A stretch of 8,371 nucleotides of DNA from Thermoplasmata archaeon (GCA_013329855.1 DUJI01000092.1:1-8371), one strand, 5' to 3'. Shown: positions 1 through 5,922, counted from the first letter of the stretch. Notes: generated by a model not told the origin, from the letters alone. Made by a program: numbers and translations.

Positions 1-1
1 C

Positions 2-139
2 TGGGAGGCGTTCCAGCTTCTCTGTGGAGATGTCGATCCGGGTTTTCACAAGACGCTGAACCGGTATATCGGCGGGCGATTCGACGCACGGCGCGTCCTG
101 AAGGAATGGGAGAAGGTCGCGGAAACCCTATCCGAGTGA
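2..139 (+). CDS. C-terminal fragment, possible GT4 glycosyltransferase
   Basis: The open frame enters from the left edge and ends at TGA 137-139, giving 45 codons. The fragment has an aromatic/charged helix near its end (RFDARRVLKEWEKVAETL). This loosely resembles the last helix of GT4 glycosyltransferases, where an 'RFxxxRVxxxWxxL' pattern closes the C-terminal Rossmann domain. That resemblance is weak, and no catalytic motif lies inside the window, so the function is tentative. It converges on the minus-strand GT2 gene and their coding ends overlap by 12 bp. Codon use differs from the neighbours: 13 of 45 sense codons end in A or T, against 1 of the first 45 in the epimerase gene. The reading frame and stop are clear; only the product is uncertain. 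Confidence 0.6.
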   Translation, partial: WEAFQLLCGDVDPGFHKTLNRYIGGRFDARRVLKEWEKVAETLSE

Positions 140-829
140 GTCCCCGGCGGCGGGGGTCCACCCCACGCGCTTGCGGAGCAGCCAGAAGAAGTTACTGAAG
201 GCGTCCGAGAAGCTGCGGATCTTCTTCTCTCCGAGCCGCGGACGGTAGTCGATGGGGATCTCGAGGTACCGATAGCCGTGGCGGATGACCTCCACCTTGA
301 GCTCCTCGGAGAACGCCATGCCGTCGTGGACCACCCGGAGGTGGGGCAGGAGGTCGCGCCGGAACGCCCACATCCCCGATTGCGAATCACGCACGGGGAA
401 ACGGTACAGGAACCGGAAGGCCACGTTGAGCATCGTGTTCCCGATCCGATGCATCCCCGTCATGGCCGCCCCACTGAGGCGGGTGATCCGGTCCGCCGCC
501 GCGAAGTCCGCCGTGCCCGCCTCCAGGGGTGGGAGGAGCTCCCGGAACGCGTCCGCGGGATACGTGAGGTCCGCGTCCAAGGTCAGGATGTACGTTCCCT
601 GCGCGGCGGCAAGGCCCGTCTTGTACGCGCGGCCGTAGCCCCGCCGCGGCTCGGGTACGACCCGCGCGCCCTTGGCCGTCGCGATCTCGTTCGTGCGGTC
701 GCGCGAGTTCGTGTCCACCGTCAGGATCTCGAGGTCGTGGCCCGCGAGGGTCTTCCGGACCTCGTCGATCACGGCGCCGATGGAAGCCTCCTCGTTCATC
801 GTGGGGATGACGACGGAGACCTCGACCAT
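128..829 (-). CDS. GT2 glycosyltransferase, dolichol-phosphate sugar synthase-like
   Basis: This 233-residue protein is a GT-A fold family 2 glycosyltransferase. It starts with the beta-strand EVSVVIPTMNEE (residues 3-14). It carries a nucleotide-binding Asp in VDTNS (38-42), a DAD metal-binding motif in LTLDADLTYP (82-91), DSQSG at 148-152, and SEEL at 174-177. The last two match the dolichol-phosphate mannose/glucose synthase subgroup. No membrane segment is seen, so it is probably a soluble or peripheral enzyme charging dolichyl phosphate with one sugar on the cytoplasmic face. The common DDxS has Thr as its second residue, which some archaeal members also show. ATG 829 fits the family N-terminus, and a TATA-like box centred 27 nt upstream predicts a leaderless mRNA. 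It lies 38 nt after the upstream GT2 gene. The sugar and acceptor cannot be told from sequence. Confidence 0.9.
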   Translation of the reverse strand: MVEVSVVIPTMNEEASIGAVIDEVRKTLAGHDLEILTVDTNSRDRTNEIATAKGARVVPEPRRGYGRAYKTGLAAAQGTYILTLDADLTYPADAFRELLPPLEAGTADFAAADRITRLSGAAMTGMHRIGNTMLNVAFRFLYRFPVRDSQSGMWAFRRDLLPHLRVVHDGMAFSEELKVEVIRHGYRYLEIPIDYRPRLGEKKIRSFSDAFSNFFWLLRKRVGWTPAAGDSLG

Positions 830-850
830 GCCGCGCGATTCAGCCCCCTC

Positions 851-860
851 GGTATAATGC
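851..860 (-). promoter_or_regulatory. TATA-like box for the minus-strand GT2 gene at 829
   Basis: On the minus strand this reads GCATTATACC, an AT-rich island in GC-rich DNA. Its centre (about 856) is 27 nt upstream of the A of ATG 829, the archaeal TATA-to-start distance, so the transcript would begin at or next to the start codon. It lies just after the stop of the upstream gene at 868, so this gene could be transcribed independently. Confidence 0.5.
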
Positions 861-867
861 TTTCCAC

Positions 868-1680
868 CTAGGCGGGGCGCTCGCGGCCGAAGAGCTTGTA
901 CGCGCCGTAGCCCAGGAGCGCGGTGACCAGCCGCAGGAGGCTCAAGAAGTTCGTCTTCTGGCGGGCCATCTCGAACGGCCGGTAGGCGCGCCACAGGCTC
1001 CCGTGCTTCAGGGTGAGCTGCTTCCGGCCGACGCCGTTCCAGAACGCCTGGCGCACGAAGTCGAAGTACGAATCGCGGGTGCGGTGGTAGATGATCGCGT
1101 TGGGGCGGAAGGCGATGGCGTGGCCCGCAAGGACCGCCCTCAGGTTCAGGTCGATGTCCTCCGCGGTCACGAACCACGCGTCGAAGCCGCCGATTTCCTT
1201 GAGGACGGCCTTCTTGTAGGCCAGGTTGGACGACGGGTAGGTCACGTCCACGCCGCGGACGATGAGCTCGACACGCTCGAGCTCCTCGAACGGCTTGTAC
1301 CCGATTTGGATGCTCCGGCCGGCGACCACGTCCGCGGTCTGGAGGCCCTGCCGGAGTTCGTGGACCCAGAACGGGTTCGCGATGGCATCGCCGTCGATGA
1401 AGGCGACGGCCTCCCCGCGGGACTGCTTGATCCCGAAGTTGCGGCCCGCGCCCCGCGTTCCTCCGTAGAAGAAGAGGTGGATGAAGTCGTATTTCTTCTC
1501 GTACTGGCGGACGATGTCCGGCGTGCCGTCCTCGCTGCCCGCGTCCACGAGGATGACCTCGATGGGTCCCTCTTGGACCACGAGGCTGTCCAGCAGGTGG
1601 GCGATGTTCCGCCCTTCGTTGCGGACCGTGGACACGATGCTGATGAACAACGGCCGGGAACCGGGGGGCGCTGTTATCAT
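868..1680 (-). CDS. GT2 family glycosyltransferase
   Basis: This 270-residue protein is a GT-A family 2 glycosyltransferase. From the chosen ATG at 1680 the order is: first strand FISIVSTVRNEG (12-23); nucleotide-binding VDAGSEDGT (45-53); DGD metal motif in AFIDGDAIANP (93-103); GGFD (164-167) before the acceptor loop; and the catalytic-base motif TAEDIDL (172-178). This full set argues for an active inverting transferase. The C-terminal stretch SLLRLVTALLGYGAYKLF is hydrophobic and may anchor the protein to the membrane. The frame stays open upstream to TTG 1773, but those 31 residues are Arg/Pro-rich with no family similarity, and they cover the predicted promoter, so ATG 1680 is preferred. 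It is the promoter-proximal gene of a two-gene minus-strand group, divergent from the methyltransferase. Donor and acceptor are unknown. Confidence 0.9.
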   Translation of the reverse strand: MITAPPGSRPLFISIVSTVRNEGRNIAHLLDSLVVQEGPIEVILVDAGSEDGTPDIVRQYEKKYDFIHLFFYGGTRGAGRNFGIKQSRGEAVAFIDGDAIANPFWVHELRQGLQTADVVAGRSIQIGYKPFEELERVELIVRGVDVTYPSSNLAYKKAVLKEIGGFDAWFVTAEDIDLNLRAVLAGHAIAFRPNAIIYHRTRDSYFDFVRQAFWNGVGRKQLTLKHGSLWRAYRPFEMARQKTNFLSLLRLVTALLGYGAYKLFGRERPA

Positions 1681-1736
1681 GCTTTCGGACGTCGAAGGGA
1701 GTCGGGGGGAGGTTCTGCCGTGGCGGTCGCGTCGCG

Positions 1737-1767
1737 GTCCCGTGGGACGATCCCCATCCCGTGGGAC
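1737..1767. repeat. Two direct copies of an 11-bp dyad, candidate operator
   Basis: TCCCGTGGGAC occurs at 1738-1748 and again, identically, at 1757-1767, a 19-bp start-to-start spacing or roughly two helical turns. Each copy is itself a dyad (GTCCC-GT-GGGAC in the first, TCCC-GT-GGGA in the second). The pair lies between divergent genes, 8 bp upstream of the TATA-like box for the plus strand and over the expected minus-strand transcription start. This looks like a two-site regulator-binding region; the regulator is not in the window. Confidence 0.5.
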
Positions 1768-1773
1768 CGACAA

Positions 1774-1784
1774 TCCTTAAGCGG
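1774..1784. promoter_or_regulatory. Shared TATA-like island of the divergent promoter
   Basis: The sequence CCTTAAGCGG has a palindromic CTTAAG core that could be read on either strand. On the plus strand its centre (about 1778) predicts a start near 1804, leaving a leader of about 10 nt before ATG 1814. On the minus strand it predicts a start near 1752, leaving a leader of about 70 nt before ATG 1680. It is the only AT-rich stretch in the 133-nt intergenic region. Confidence 0.4.
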
Positions 1785-1813
1785 CGCCCGAAGGTTCCCG
1801 CTGCCCGTAGGTC

Positions 1814-2530
1814 ATGTCCGCGGTCCCGTCCCAGGCCCCGAGCTCGGCTGCCATGCGGGCCGCCGCCCCCGGCGCCTCCGCGGCCCATCCGGGCCCGCGG
1901 CTGGATCCGAGCCTCGCGGACCGGGACTACCTTCACCTGGCCCCCCTGTCGGCCATCATCCGGGAGACCGTCCGCTCGAGGCTCACCGGGGACCAGCTCC
2001 GCGTCCTGGACCTCGGGTGCGGCTGGAAGCCGTACGCCCCTCTGTTCGCGGGGCGCTGCCGCGCCTACCTCGGCATGGACGTGACGCGCTCCTCGGCCGC
2101 CGAGGTGCTGGGCGTGGGGGGACAGCTGCCCTTCGCGGACGCGGCCTTCGACGTGGTCCTGTGCACCCAGGAGCTGGAGCACGACCCGGAGCCCCAGAGC
2201 ACCGTGGACGAGGCCCGCCGCGTCTTGGCGAAGGGAGGGTTCCTGATCCTCTCGACCCACGGGGTGTGGTTCAAGCACGGGGCGGCGGACTACTGGCGGT
2301 GGACGGACGCCGGGCTCCGCCGTGTGATGCGCTCCTTCGAGGCCGTGGACATCCGGAACTGCGGCGGCCAGTACAGCGCCCTGTTCCAGCTGCTCAACCT
2401 CTACTCGGATCCCGTGCCCGTGGTCCGTCGACTCCTGTACCTCGTCAACAACGCCCTCGGCGTCGCCCTGGACCGCATCCTCCCCGCGGAGAACCTGATC
2501 GCGAACTACGTGGTCGTGGCTAGAAAATAG
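1814..2530 (+). CDS. Class I SAM-dependent methyltransferase
   Basis: This 238-residue protein has the Rossmann methyltransferase signature: motif I VLDLGCGWKPY (64-74) binding S-adenosylmethionine; the acidic end of strand 2 in YLGMD (85-89) that would hold the ribose; LPFADAAFDVV (105-115); and the post-motif segment CTQELEHDPEP (117-127) followed by EARRVLAKGGFLILSTHG. This is the Methyltransf_11 (UbiE-like) pattern. The C-terminal part (ADYWRWTDAGL onward) is typical of methyltransferases found in polysaccharide loci. The first 30 residues are Ala/Pro-rich and disordered-looking; ATG 1853 (residue 14) is an alternative start. ATG 1814 is kept because it sits about 10 nt after the predicted transcription start. 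Given its neighbours, O-methylation of a glycan is plausible, but the substrate cannot be read from the sequence. Confidence 0.87.
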   Translation: MSAVPSQAPSSAAMRAAAPGASAAHPGPRLDPSLADRDYLHLAPLSAIIRETVRSRLTGDQLRVLDLGCGWKPYAPLFAGRCRAYLGMDVTRSSAAEVLGVGGQLPFADAAFDVVLCTQELEHDPEPQSTVDEARRVLAKGGFLILSTHGVWFKHGAADYWRWTDAGLRRVMRSFEAVDIRNCGGQYSALFQLLNLYSDPVPVVRRLLYLVNNALGVALDRILPAENLIANYVVVARK

Positions 2531-2535
2531 CGGCG

Positions 2536-2572
2536 AGGTCCGCCCCCCATCCGTGCACCGGGGTGGGGACCT
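2536..2572 (+). terminator. Hairpin between methyltransferase and epimerase genes
   Basis: The perfect arms AGGTCC (2536-2541) and GGACCT (2567-2572) flank alternative inner pairing: CCCCATCC (2545-2552) with GGGTGGGG (2561-2568), which pairs fully if one G-U is allowed. The two pairings partly compete. It lies 5 nt after the methyltransferase stop and runs into CTTTATT. It could end the upstream transcript or act as an operator abutting the epimerase TATA box. Archaeal termination usually depends on T-runs, so the terminator call is weak. Confidence 0.35.
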
Positions 2573-2580
2573 TTATTAGC
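2571..2580 (+). promoter_or_regulatory. TATA-like box for the epimerase gene
   Basis: CTTTATTAGC is a clear AT-rich island centred near 2575. A start about 26 nt downstream (near 2601) leaves a leader of about 8 nt before ATG 2609, close to leaderless. This is among the best promoter candidates in the window and would drive the epimerase plus the two coupled GT4 genes. Confidence 0.6.
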
Positions 2581-2608
2581 ACCCCCCGATAATCGCGGCC
2601 GCAACCCC

Positions 2609-3700
2609 ATGGCCCGCATCGTGACCGTCATCGGGACCCGCCCGGAGATCATCAAGATGGCTCCGGTGGTCAAGGCCCTGGACCGCCTCCCGGGCCGCGA
2701 GCACGTCCTGGTGCACTCGGGCCAGCACTACGACCTGATGATGGACCGGATCTTCTTCCAGGAGATGGGCCTGCGGGCCCCGGACCACCAGTTCGAGCTG
2801 AAGGACCAGCCGCCCCACCTCCAAGTCGCCACGACCATGCGGCAGATCGCGTCCGTCGCCCAGGATGCCGACCTCGTGGTCGTCCACGGGGACACGAACA
2901 CCACCGTGGCGGGCGCCCTGTTGGCCAACAAGCTCGGTCGCCCGCTCGCCCACGTGGAGGCGGGCATCCGCTCCTTCGATCGGTCGATGCCCGAGGAAAT
3001 CAACCGCATCGTCGCGGACCAGCTCTCCAACCTGCTCTTCGCCCCGACGGAGACCTCGCGGGGCAACCTCCGCAAGGAGAACCTCACCCAGGGAATCCAG
3101 GTCGTGGGCAACAGCGTGATCGACGCGTTGATCGAGAACACGCGGATCGCGAGGAAGCGGTCCACCCTCCTCCGGCGGCTGGGCCTCAAGAAGCGTGGAT
3201 ACCTCCTCCTCACGTTCCACCGCGCGGAGAACGTGGACGACCCGGAGCGACTCTCGCGGGCGCTGGACGCGTTCGAGGGCGCGTCCAAGGAGGCGGGACT
3301 CCCGATCATCTTCCCGGTCCACCCGCGGACGGCGAAGATGCTCAAGGCCCATGGCCTCGAGCGGAGGGCCGCGGCCATTCAGACCCTGCGGCGCATGGAG
3401 CCCACGGGCTACCTGGACCTGCTCGCGCTCGAGGAGAGCGCGGCGCTCGTGATGACGGACTCCGGCGGCCTCCAGGAGGAGAGCTGCTTCTTCCGCGTCC
3501 CCTGCGTGACCCTGAGGGAGAACACGGAGCGGCCGGAGACCCTGTCCCTCGGCGCCAACGTGCTCGCGGGCACGGACCCGTCCCGGGTCCTTGAGGCGGT
3601 CCGCAGGCAGATGGACGTCCCCCGGGACTGGCCGAACCCCTTCGGGGACGGCACCACGGGCCTTCGGATCGCGGGCGTCGTGGACGGCTTCCTCAGGTGA
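2609..3700 (+). CDS. wecB: UDP-N-acetylglucosamine 2-epimerase (non-hydrolysing)
   Basis: This 363-residue enzyme interconverts UDP-GlcNAc and UDP-ManNAc in the cytoplasm, providing a donor for ManNAc or ManNAcA residues. The family signature is essentially complete: GTRPEIIKMAP (9-19), SGQHYD (37-42), HGDTNTT (93-99), HVEAGIRS (115-122), PEEINR (128-133), HRAEN (204-208), HPRT (238-241), DSGGLQEES (284-292) and RENTERPET (303-311). These include the conserved Asp, Glu and His positions of the active site and UDP site. Length matches the usual 360-380 residues, so it is full length and probably active. ATG 2609 gives the standard family N-terminus and sits about 34 nt after a TATA-like box. 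Its TGA lies inside the ribosome-binding site of the next gene, implying coupled translation. No UDP-ManNAc dehydrogenase (wecC) follows. Confidence 0.96.
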   Translation: MARIVTVIGTRPEIIKMAPVVKALDRLPGREHVLVHSGQHYDLMMDRIFFQEMGLRAPDHQFELKDQPPHLQVATTMRQIASVAQDADLVVVHGDTNTTVAGALLANKLGRPLAHVEAGIRSFDRSMPEEINRIVADQLSNLLFAPTETSRGNLRKENLTQGIQVVGNSVIDALIENTRIARKRSTLLRRLGLKKRGYLLLTFHRAENVDDPERLSRALDAFEGASKEAGLPIIFPVHPRTAKMLKAHGLERRAAAIQTLRRMEPTGYLDLLALEESAALVMTDSGGLQEESCFFRVPCVTLRENTERPETLSLGANVLAGTDPSRVLEAVRRQMDVPRDWPNPFGDGTTGLRIAGVVDGFLR

Positions 3701-3708
3701 GTCCCGTG
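3695..3708 (+). promoter_or_regulatory. Ribosome binding site containing the epimerase stop codon
   Basis: AGGTGA (3695-3700) matches the archaeal anti-Shine-Dalgarno, and its TGA is the epimerase stop. A 5-nt spacer leads to GTG 3706. This decides between GTG 3697, which has no upstream site, and GTG 3706. Confidence 0.6.
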
Positions 3709-4809
3709 CGGATCCTCATGATCGTGTCCAACGACGTGATCCATGACGGGCGCGTGCTCAAGGAAGGCCGCGCGCTCCATGCGGCCGGTCATGAGGTGGC
3801 CTTCCTGGGCTGGGACCGCTCCGGCCGCCTGCCCGCCCGCGCGGAATGGGAGGGGATGCCCATCCACCGCGTGCGCACGGATGGCGCCATGCGGTTGCTC
3901 CCCAACGACGTGTTCCGCAACCCGGTGTGGTGGCGCCGCGCCTACCGCCTCGCCCGGACGCTGCCGTGGGACGTGGTCCACTGCCACGACCTGGACACCC
4001 TCCCTGTGGGCGTCCGCCTCAAGCGGCGCACGAGCCGGCCTCTCGTGTACGATTGCCACGAGGTGTTCGGCTACATGATCGAGGAGGACGTGCCGTCCTT
4101 CGTGACGGGGTACGCGTTCCGCATGGAGCGCAGGCTCGCGCCCCAGGCCGACCGCATCATCGCGGTGAATCCCGCGGTGCAGACGTACGTCGAGGCCGTC
4201 GCGGGCCGGTCCTCCGTGGTCGTGAGCAACTGCGAGGAGGTCACGCCGGGGCCCTACGTCCCGCCGGGCGGCCCTCCCTTCACCGTGACGTACATCGGCA
4301 CGCTGCACAAGAGCCGCTTCGTCCTCGAGGCGATCGACGTGGTCGCGTCCATGCCGGACGTGCGTCTCGTCCTCGGCGGGAGCAAGGCCCTTGCGGACAC
4401 GGTCCGCGAGCGATGCGCCCGCCAGGCCAACACGACGTTCCTCGGGGAGGTGCCGAGGGACCGCGTGATGCCGCTGACCCGGGCCGGGCACGCGGTCCTG
4501 TCCATGTTCGATCCCGCCCTGCGAATCAACCGGGTGGGCTTCCCGAACAAGATCTACGAGGCCATGGCCGCGGGGCGGCCGAGCCTCGTCACGAAGGGGC
4601 TCCCCATGGCCGCCCTGGTCGAGGCGAACGAATGCGGACTGGCGGTGCCCTACACTCGGGAAGGTCTCCGCGACGCCCTCGTCCGCCTGCGTGACGAGCC
4701 CGGGCTCGCCGACCGCCTCGGGCGGAACGGCCGCGAGGCCGCCGTGCGCGAGTTCAACTGGGCCGCGGAGTCGCGAAAGCTGGTCGCCCTGTACGGGGAG
4801 CTGGGGTGA
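3706..4809 (+). CDS. GT4 family glycosyltransferase (first of coupled pair)
   Basis: This is a 367-residue GT-B fold, family 4 glycosyltransferase. The N-terminal acceptor domain has VRILMIVSNDVIHDGRV with the 'DxRVxKEgraLhaaGHEV' pattern (14-31), HCHDLDTLP (92-100) and YDCHE (115-119). The C-terminal donor domain has the strand TVTYIGTLHKSR and the nucleotide-sugar-binding segment GFPNKIYEAMAAG (278-290). The first Glu of the classic EX7E pair is Val here; the second (Glu 285) is kept, as in the 'LPNKLFEYMAAG' GT4 subgroup. The start is GTG 3706, 5 nt after AGGTGA; GTG 3697 would add only three residues (MSP) and overlap the upstream stop. It is translationally coupled to both the epimerase gene before it and the GT4 after it, so all three are probably co-expressed. 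Donor sugar unknown; ManNAc is one possibility given the epimerase. Confidence 0.92.
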   Translation: MRILMIVSNDVIHDGRVLKEGRALHAAGHEVAFLGWDRSGRLPARAEWEGMPIHRVRTDGAMRLLPNDVFRNPVWWRRAYRLARTLPWDVVHCHDLDTLPVGVRLKRRTSRPLVYDCHEVFGYMIEEDVPSFVTGYAFRMERRLAPQADRIIAVNPAVQTYVEAVAGRSSVVVSNCEEVTPGPYVPPGGPPFTVTYIGTLHKSRFVLEAIDVVASMPDVRLVLGGSKALADTVRERCARQANTTFLGEVPRDRVMPLTRAGHAVLSMFDPALRINRVGFPNKIYEAMAAGRPSLVTKGLPMAALVEANECGLAVPYTREGLRDALVRLRDEPGLADRLGRNGREAAVREFNWAAESRKLVALYGELG

Positions 4810-4816
4810 GCCCGTG
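4804..4816 (+). promoter_or_regulatory. Ribosome binding site containing the first GT4 stop codon
   Basis: GGGTGA (4804-4809) includes the upstream TGA stop, and a 4-nt spacer (GCCC) leads to GTG 4814. The layout copies that at 3695-3708 and sets the start of the second GT4 gene. Confidence 0.55.
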
Positions 4817-5803
4817 CGGGTCCTCTTCGTCTCGCCGGGGCTCATGGGAGCCGAGCGCGGCACGGGAAAGCTCGCGTCGTTCCAGCAGGTCGACCTCGAG
4901 CTCCTGCAGGAGCTCGGCTACGAGGTCCGTCCCCTCCTCTGGTACGGACGGCCTCTGGGTCAGCTCTTCCGCGGTGCCCGGTGGGCCGACGTCGTGTTCT
5001 GCTGGAGCATCAGCGACCACGCCCTGGCCTCCTCCCTCGTCGCGCGCCGCCTGGCCTGCGTCGTCGGGGGGTACGAGTTCGCGAACCTGCCCGAGTGCCA
5101 CTACGGCAGCATGCTCACGACACGGATGCGGTGGCTCACGAAGTGGGTGTGGAAGCGCGCGGACGCGCTGCTGTACGTGGACCCGAGTCTCGAGGAGGAG
5201 GCGACGCGGGCGTTCGGGAGCCCGGGCCGCGCGTTCTACGTGCCCACGGGGTACGACTCCACGTTCTGGACGCCGGGCGACGCGCCGCGGCAGAACATCG
5301 CGGTCACCGTCTGCCATGCGCCCACGCCGGAGCGCATCCGGCTGAAGGGCGTGGACCTGTTCCTCGAGGCCGCCCGGGCCAACCCGGAGTTCGAGTTCCA
5401 CGTCGTGGGGGAGCTGCCTCCCGGGATGCGCGGTCAGGACCTCGGCCCCAACGTGGTCGCCGACGGATGGCTCGAGCGGGACGACCTCCGGGACCTCTAC
5501 CGCCGGGCCAAGGTGTACTGCCAGTTCAGCCTGCACGAGGGCCTCCCGAACGCGGTCTGCGAGGCCATGCTCTGCGGCTGCGTGCCCGTCGGGACCCGGT
5601 CGTACGGCATACCGACCGCGATGGACGACGCGGGCTTCCTCGTGGAACGCGACGTCGGGGCGATCAGCGAGGGAATCCGGGCGGCCATGGAGCGGGAGGA
5701 CCTGCGCGGGCGGGCTCGCGACCACATCGTCCGCACGTTCCCCGTGGAGCGCCGCCGGCGCGAGCTCAAGGAGATCCTCGAGCGCCTCGTCTCCGCGCTG
5801 TGA
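4814..5803 (+). CDS. GT4 family glycosyltransferase (second of coupled pair)
   Basis: This 329-residue GT-B glycosyltransferase starts with the strand VRVLFVSPGLMGAERGTG. It has a short N-terminal domain ending near YVPTGYDSTFW, the first domain-two loop as RLKGVDLFLEAA (176-187, in place of the usual 'KGxDxLI'), the strand FHVVGE, and a full EX7E motif in SLHEGLPNAVCEAM (Glu 242 and Glu 250), which holds the donor nucleotide-sugar in retaining GT4 enzymes. At 329 residues it is shorter than the usual 360-400, mainly in the N-terminal domain. GTG 4814 is chosen for its overlapping Shine-Dalgarno and for agreement with the GT4 N-terminus; the open frame extends well into the previous gene, but that part has no family similarity. 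It ends the three-gene unit begun by the epimerase. Specificity unknown. Confidence 0.9.
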   Translation: MRVLFVSPGLMGAERGTGKLASFQQVDLELLQELGYEVRPLLWYGRPLGQLFRGARWADVVFCWSISDHALASSLVARRLACVVGGYEFANLPECHYGSMLTTRMRWLTKWVWKRADALLYVDPSLEEEATRAFGSPGRAFYVPTGYDSTFWTPGDAPRQNIAVTVCHAPTPERIRLKGVDLFLEAARANPEFEFHVVGELPPGMRGQDLGPNVVADGWLERDDLRDLYRRAKVYCQFSLHEGLPNAVCEAMLCGCVPVGTRSYGIPTAMDDAGFLVERDVGAISEGIRAAMEREDLRGRARDHIVRTFPVERRRRELKEILERLVSAL

Positions 5804-5837
5804 CTACCTGCATGGGCCGCGGCGGATGTGGGGCGAT

Positions 5838-5847
5838 GGTTTATTTG
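5838..5847 (+). promoter_or_regulatory. TATA-like box for the third GT4 gene
   Basis: GGTTTATTTG is an isolated AT-rich patch centred near 5843. It predicts a transcription start near 5869 and a leader of about 54 nt before GTG 5923. It makes the long upstream in-frame ATG at 5836 unlikely as a start. Confidence 0.5.
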
Positions 5848-5875
5848 TCGGAGGACGACGTTCCCGGGCCTGCGA

Positions 5876-5914
5876 CCGGAGGACGAAGGCGTCGACGCGA
5901 CCTGCGTCTTCCGG
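5876..5914 (+). promoter_or_regulatory. Long hairpin in the predicted leader of the third GT4 gene
   Basis: The arms CCGGAGGACG (5876-5885) and CGTCTTCCGG (5905-5914) form a 10-bp RNA stem with one G-U pair. The 19-nt loop contains the perfect 10-bp palindrome GCGTCGACGC (5889-5898), which can form an inner stem. The 5' arm buries a GGAGG (5878-5882), and the hairpin ends 8 nt before GTG 5923. It could modulate translation or be a DNA-level operator. It matches no riboswitch class I recognise. Confidence 0.4.
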
Positions 5915-5922
5915 CGGGAAGG

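Noticed and set aside
1681..1773. N-terminal extension of the minus-strand GT2 gene to TTG 1773
   Set aside because: The extra 31 residues lack family similarity and would cover the paired dyads and the predicted transcription start.
128..2278. A very long minus-strand open frame spanning two genes and most of the methyltransferase gene
   Set aside because: Only its last 233 codons have family motifs. The rest is Arg/Gly/Pro-rich shadow of the GT2 and methyltransferase genes in GC-rich DNA.
1003..2523. A 506-codon plus-strand open frame across the divergent promoter
   Set aside because: It is antisense to a clear GT2 gene and out of frame with the methyltransferase, with low-complexity composition and no motifs.
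3617..3628. GTCCCCCGGGAC palindrome as another regulator site
   Set aside because: It lies well inside the epimerase coding region, far from any promoter, and its bases are explained by codons for conserved-length protein sequence.
3409..4863. A 484-codon minus-strand open frame opposite the epimerase and first GT4
   Set aside because: The genes on the other strand have complete catalytic motifs; this frame is His/Arg/Pro-rich with no recognisable domain.
5816..5823. GCCGCGGC palindrome after the second GT4 gene as a terminator
   Set aside because: An 8-bp GC-only palindrome is expected often at this base composition, and no T-run follows.
5836..5922. ATG 5836 as the start of the third GT4 gene
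   Set aside because: The extension would contain the TATA-like box and the leader hairpin, and it encodes an Arg-rich stretch not seen in GT4 enzymes.
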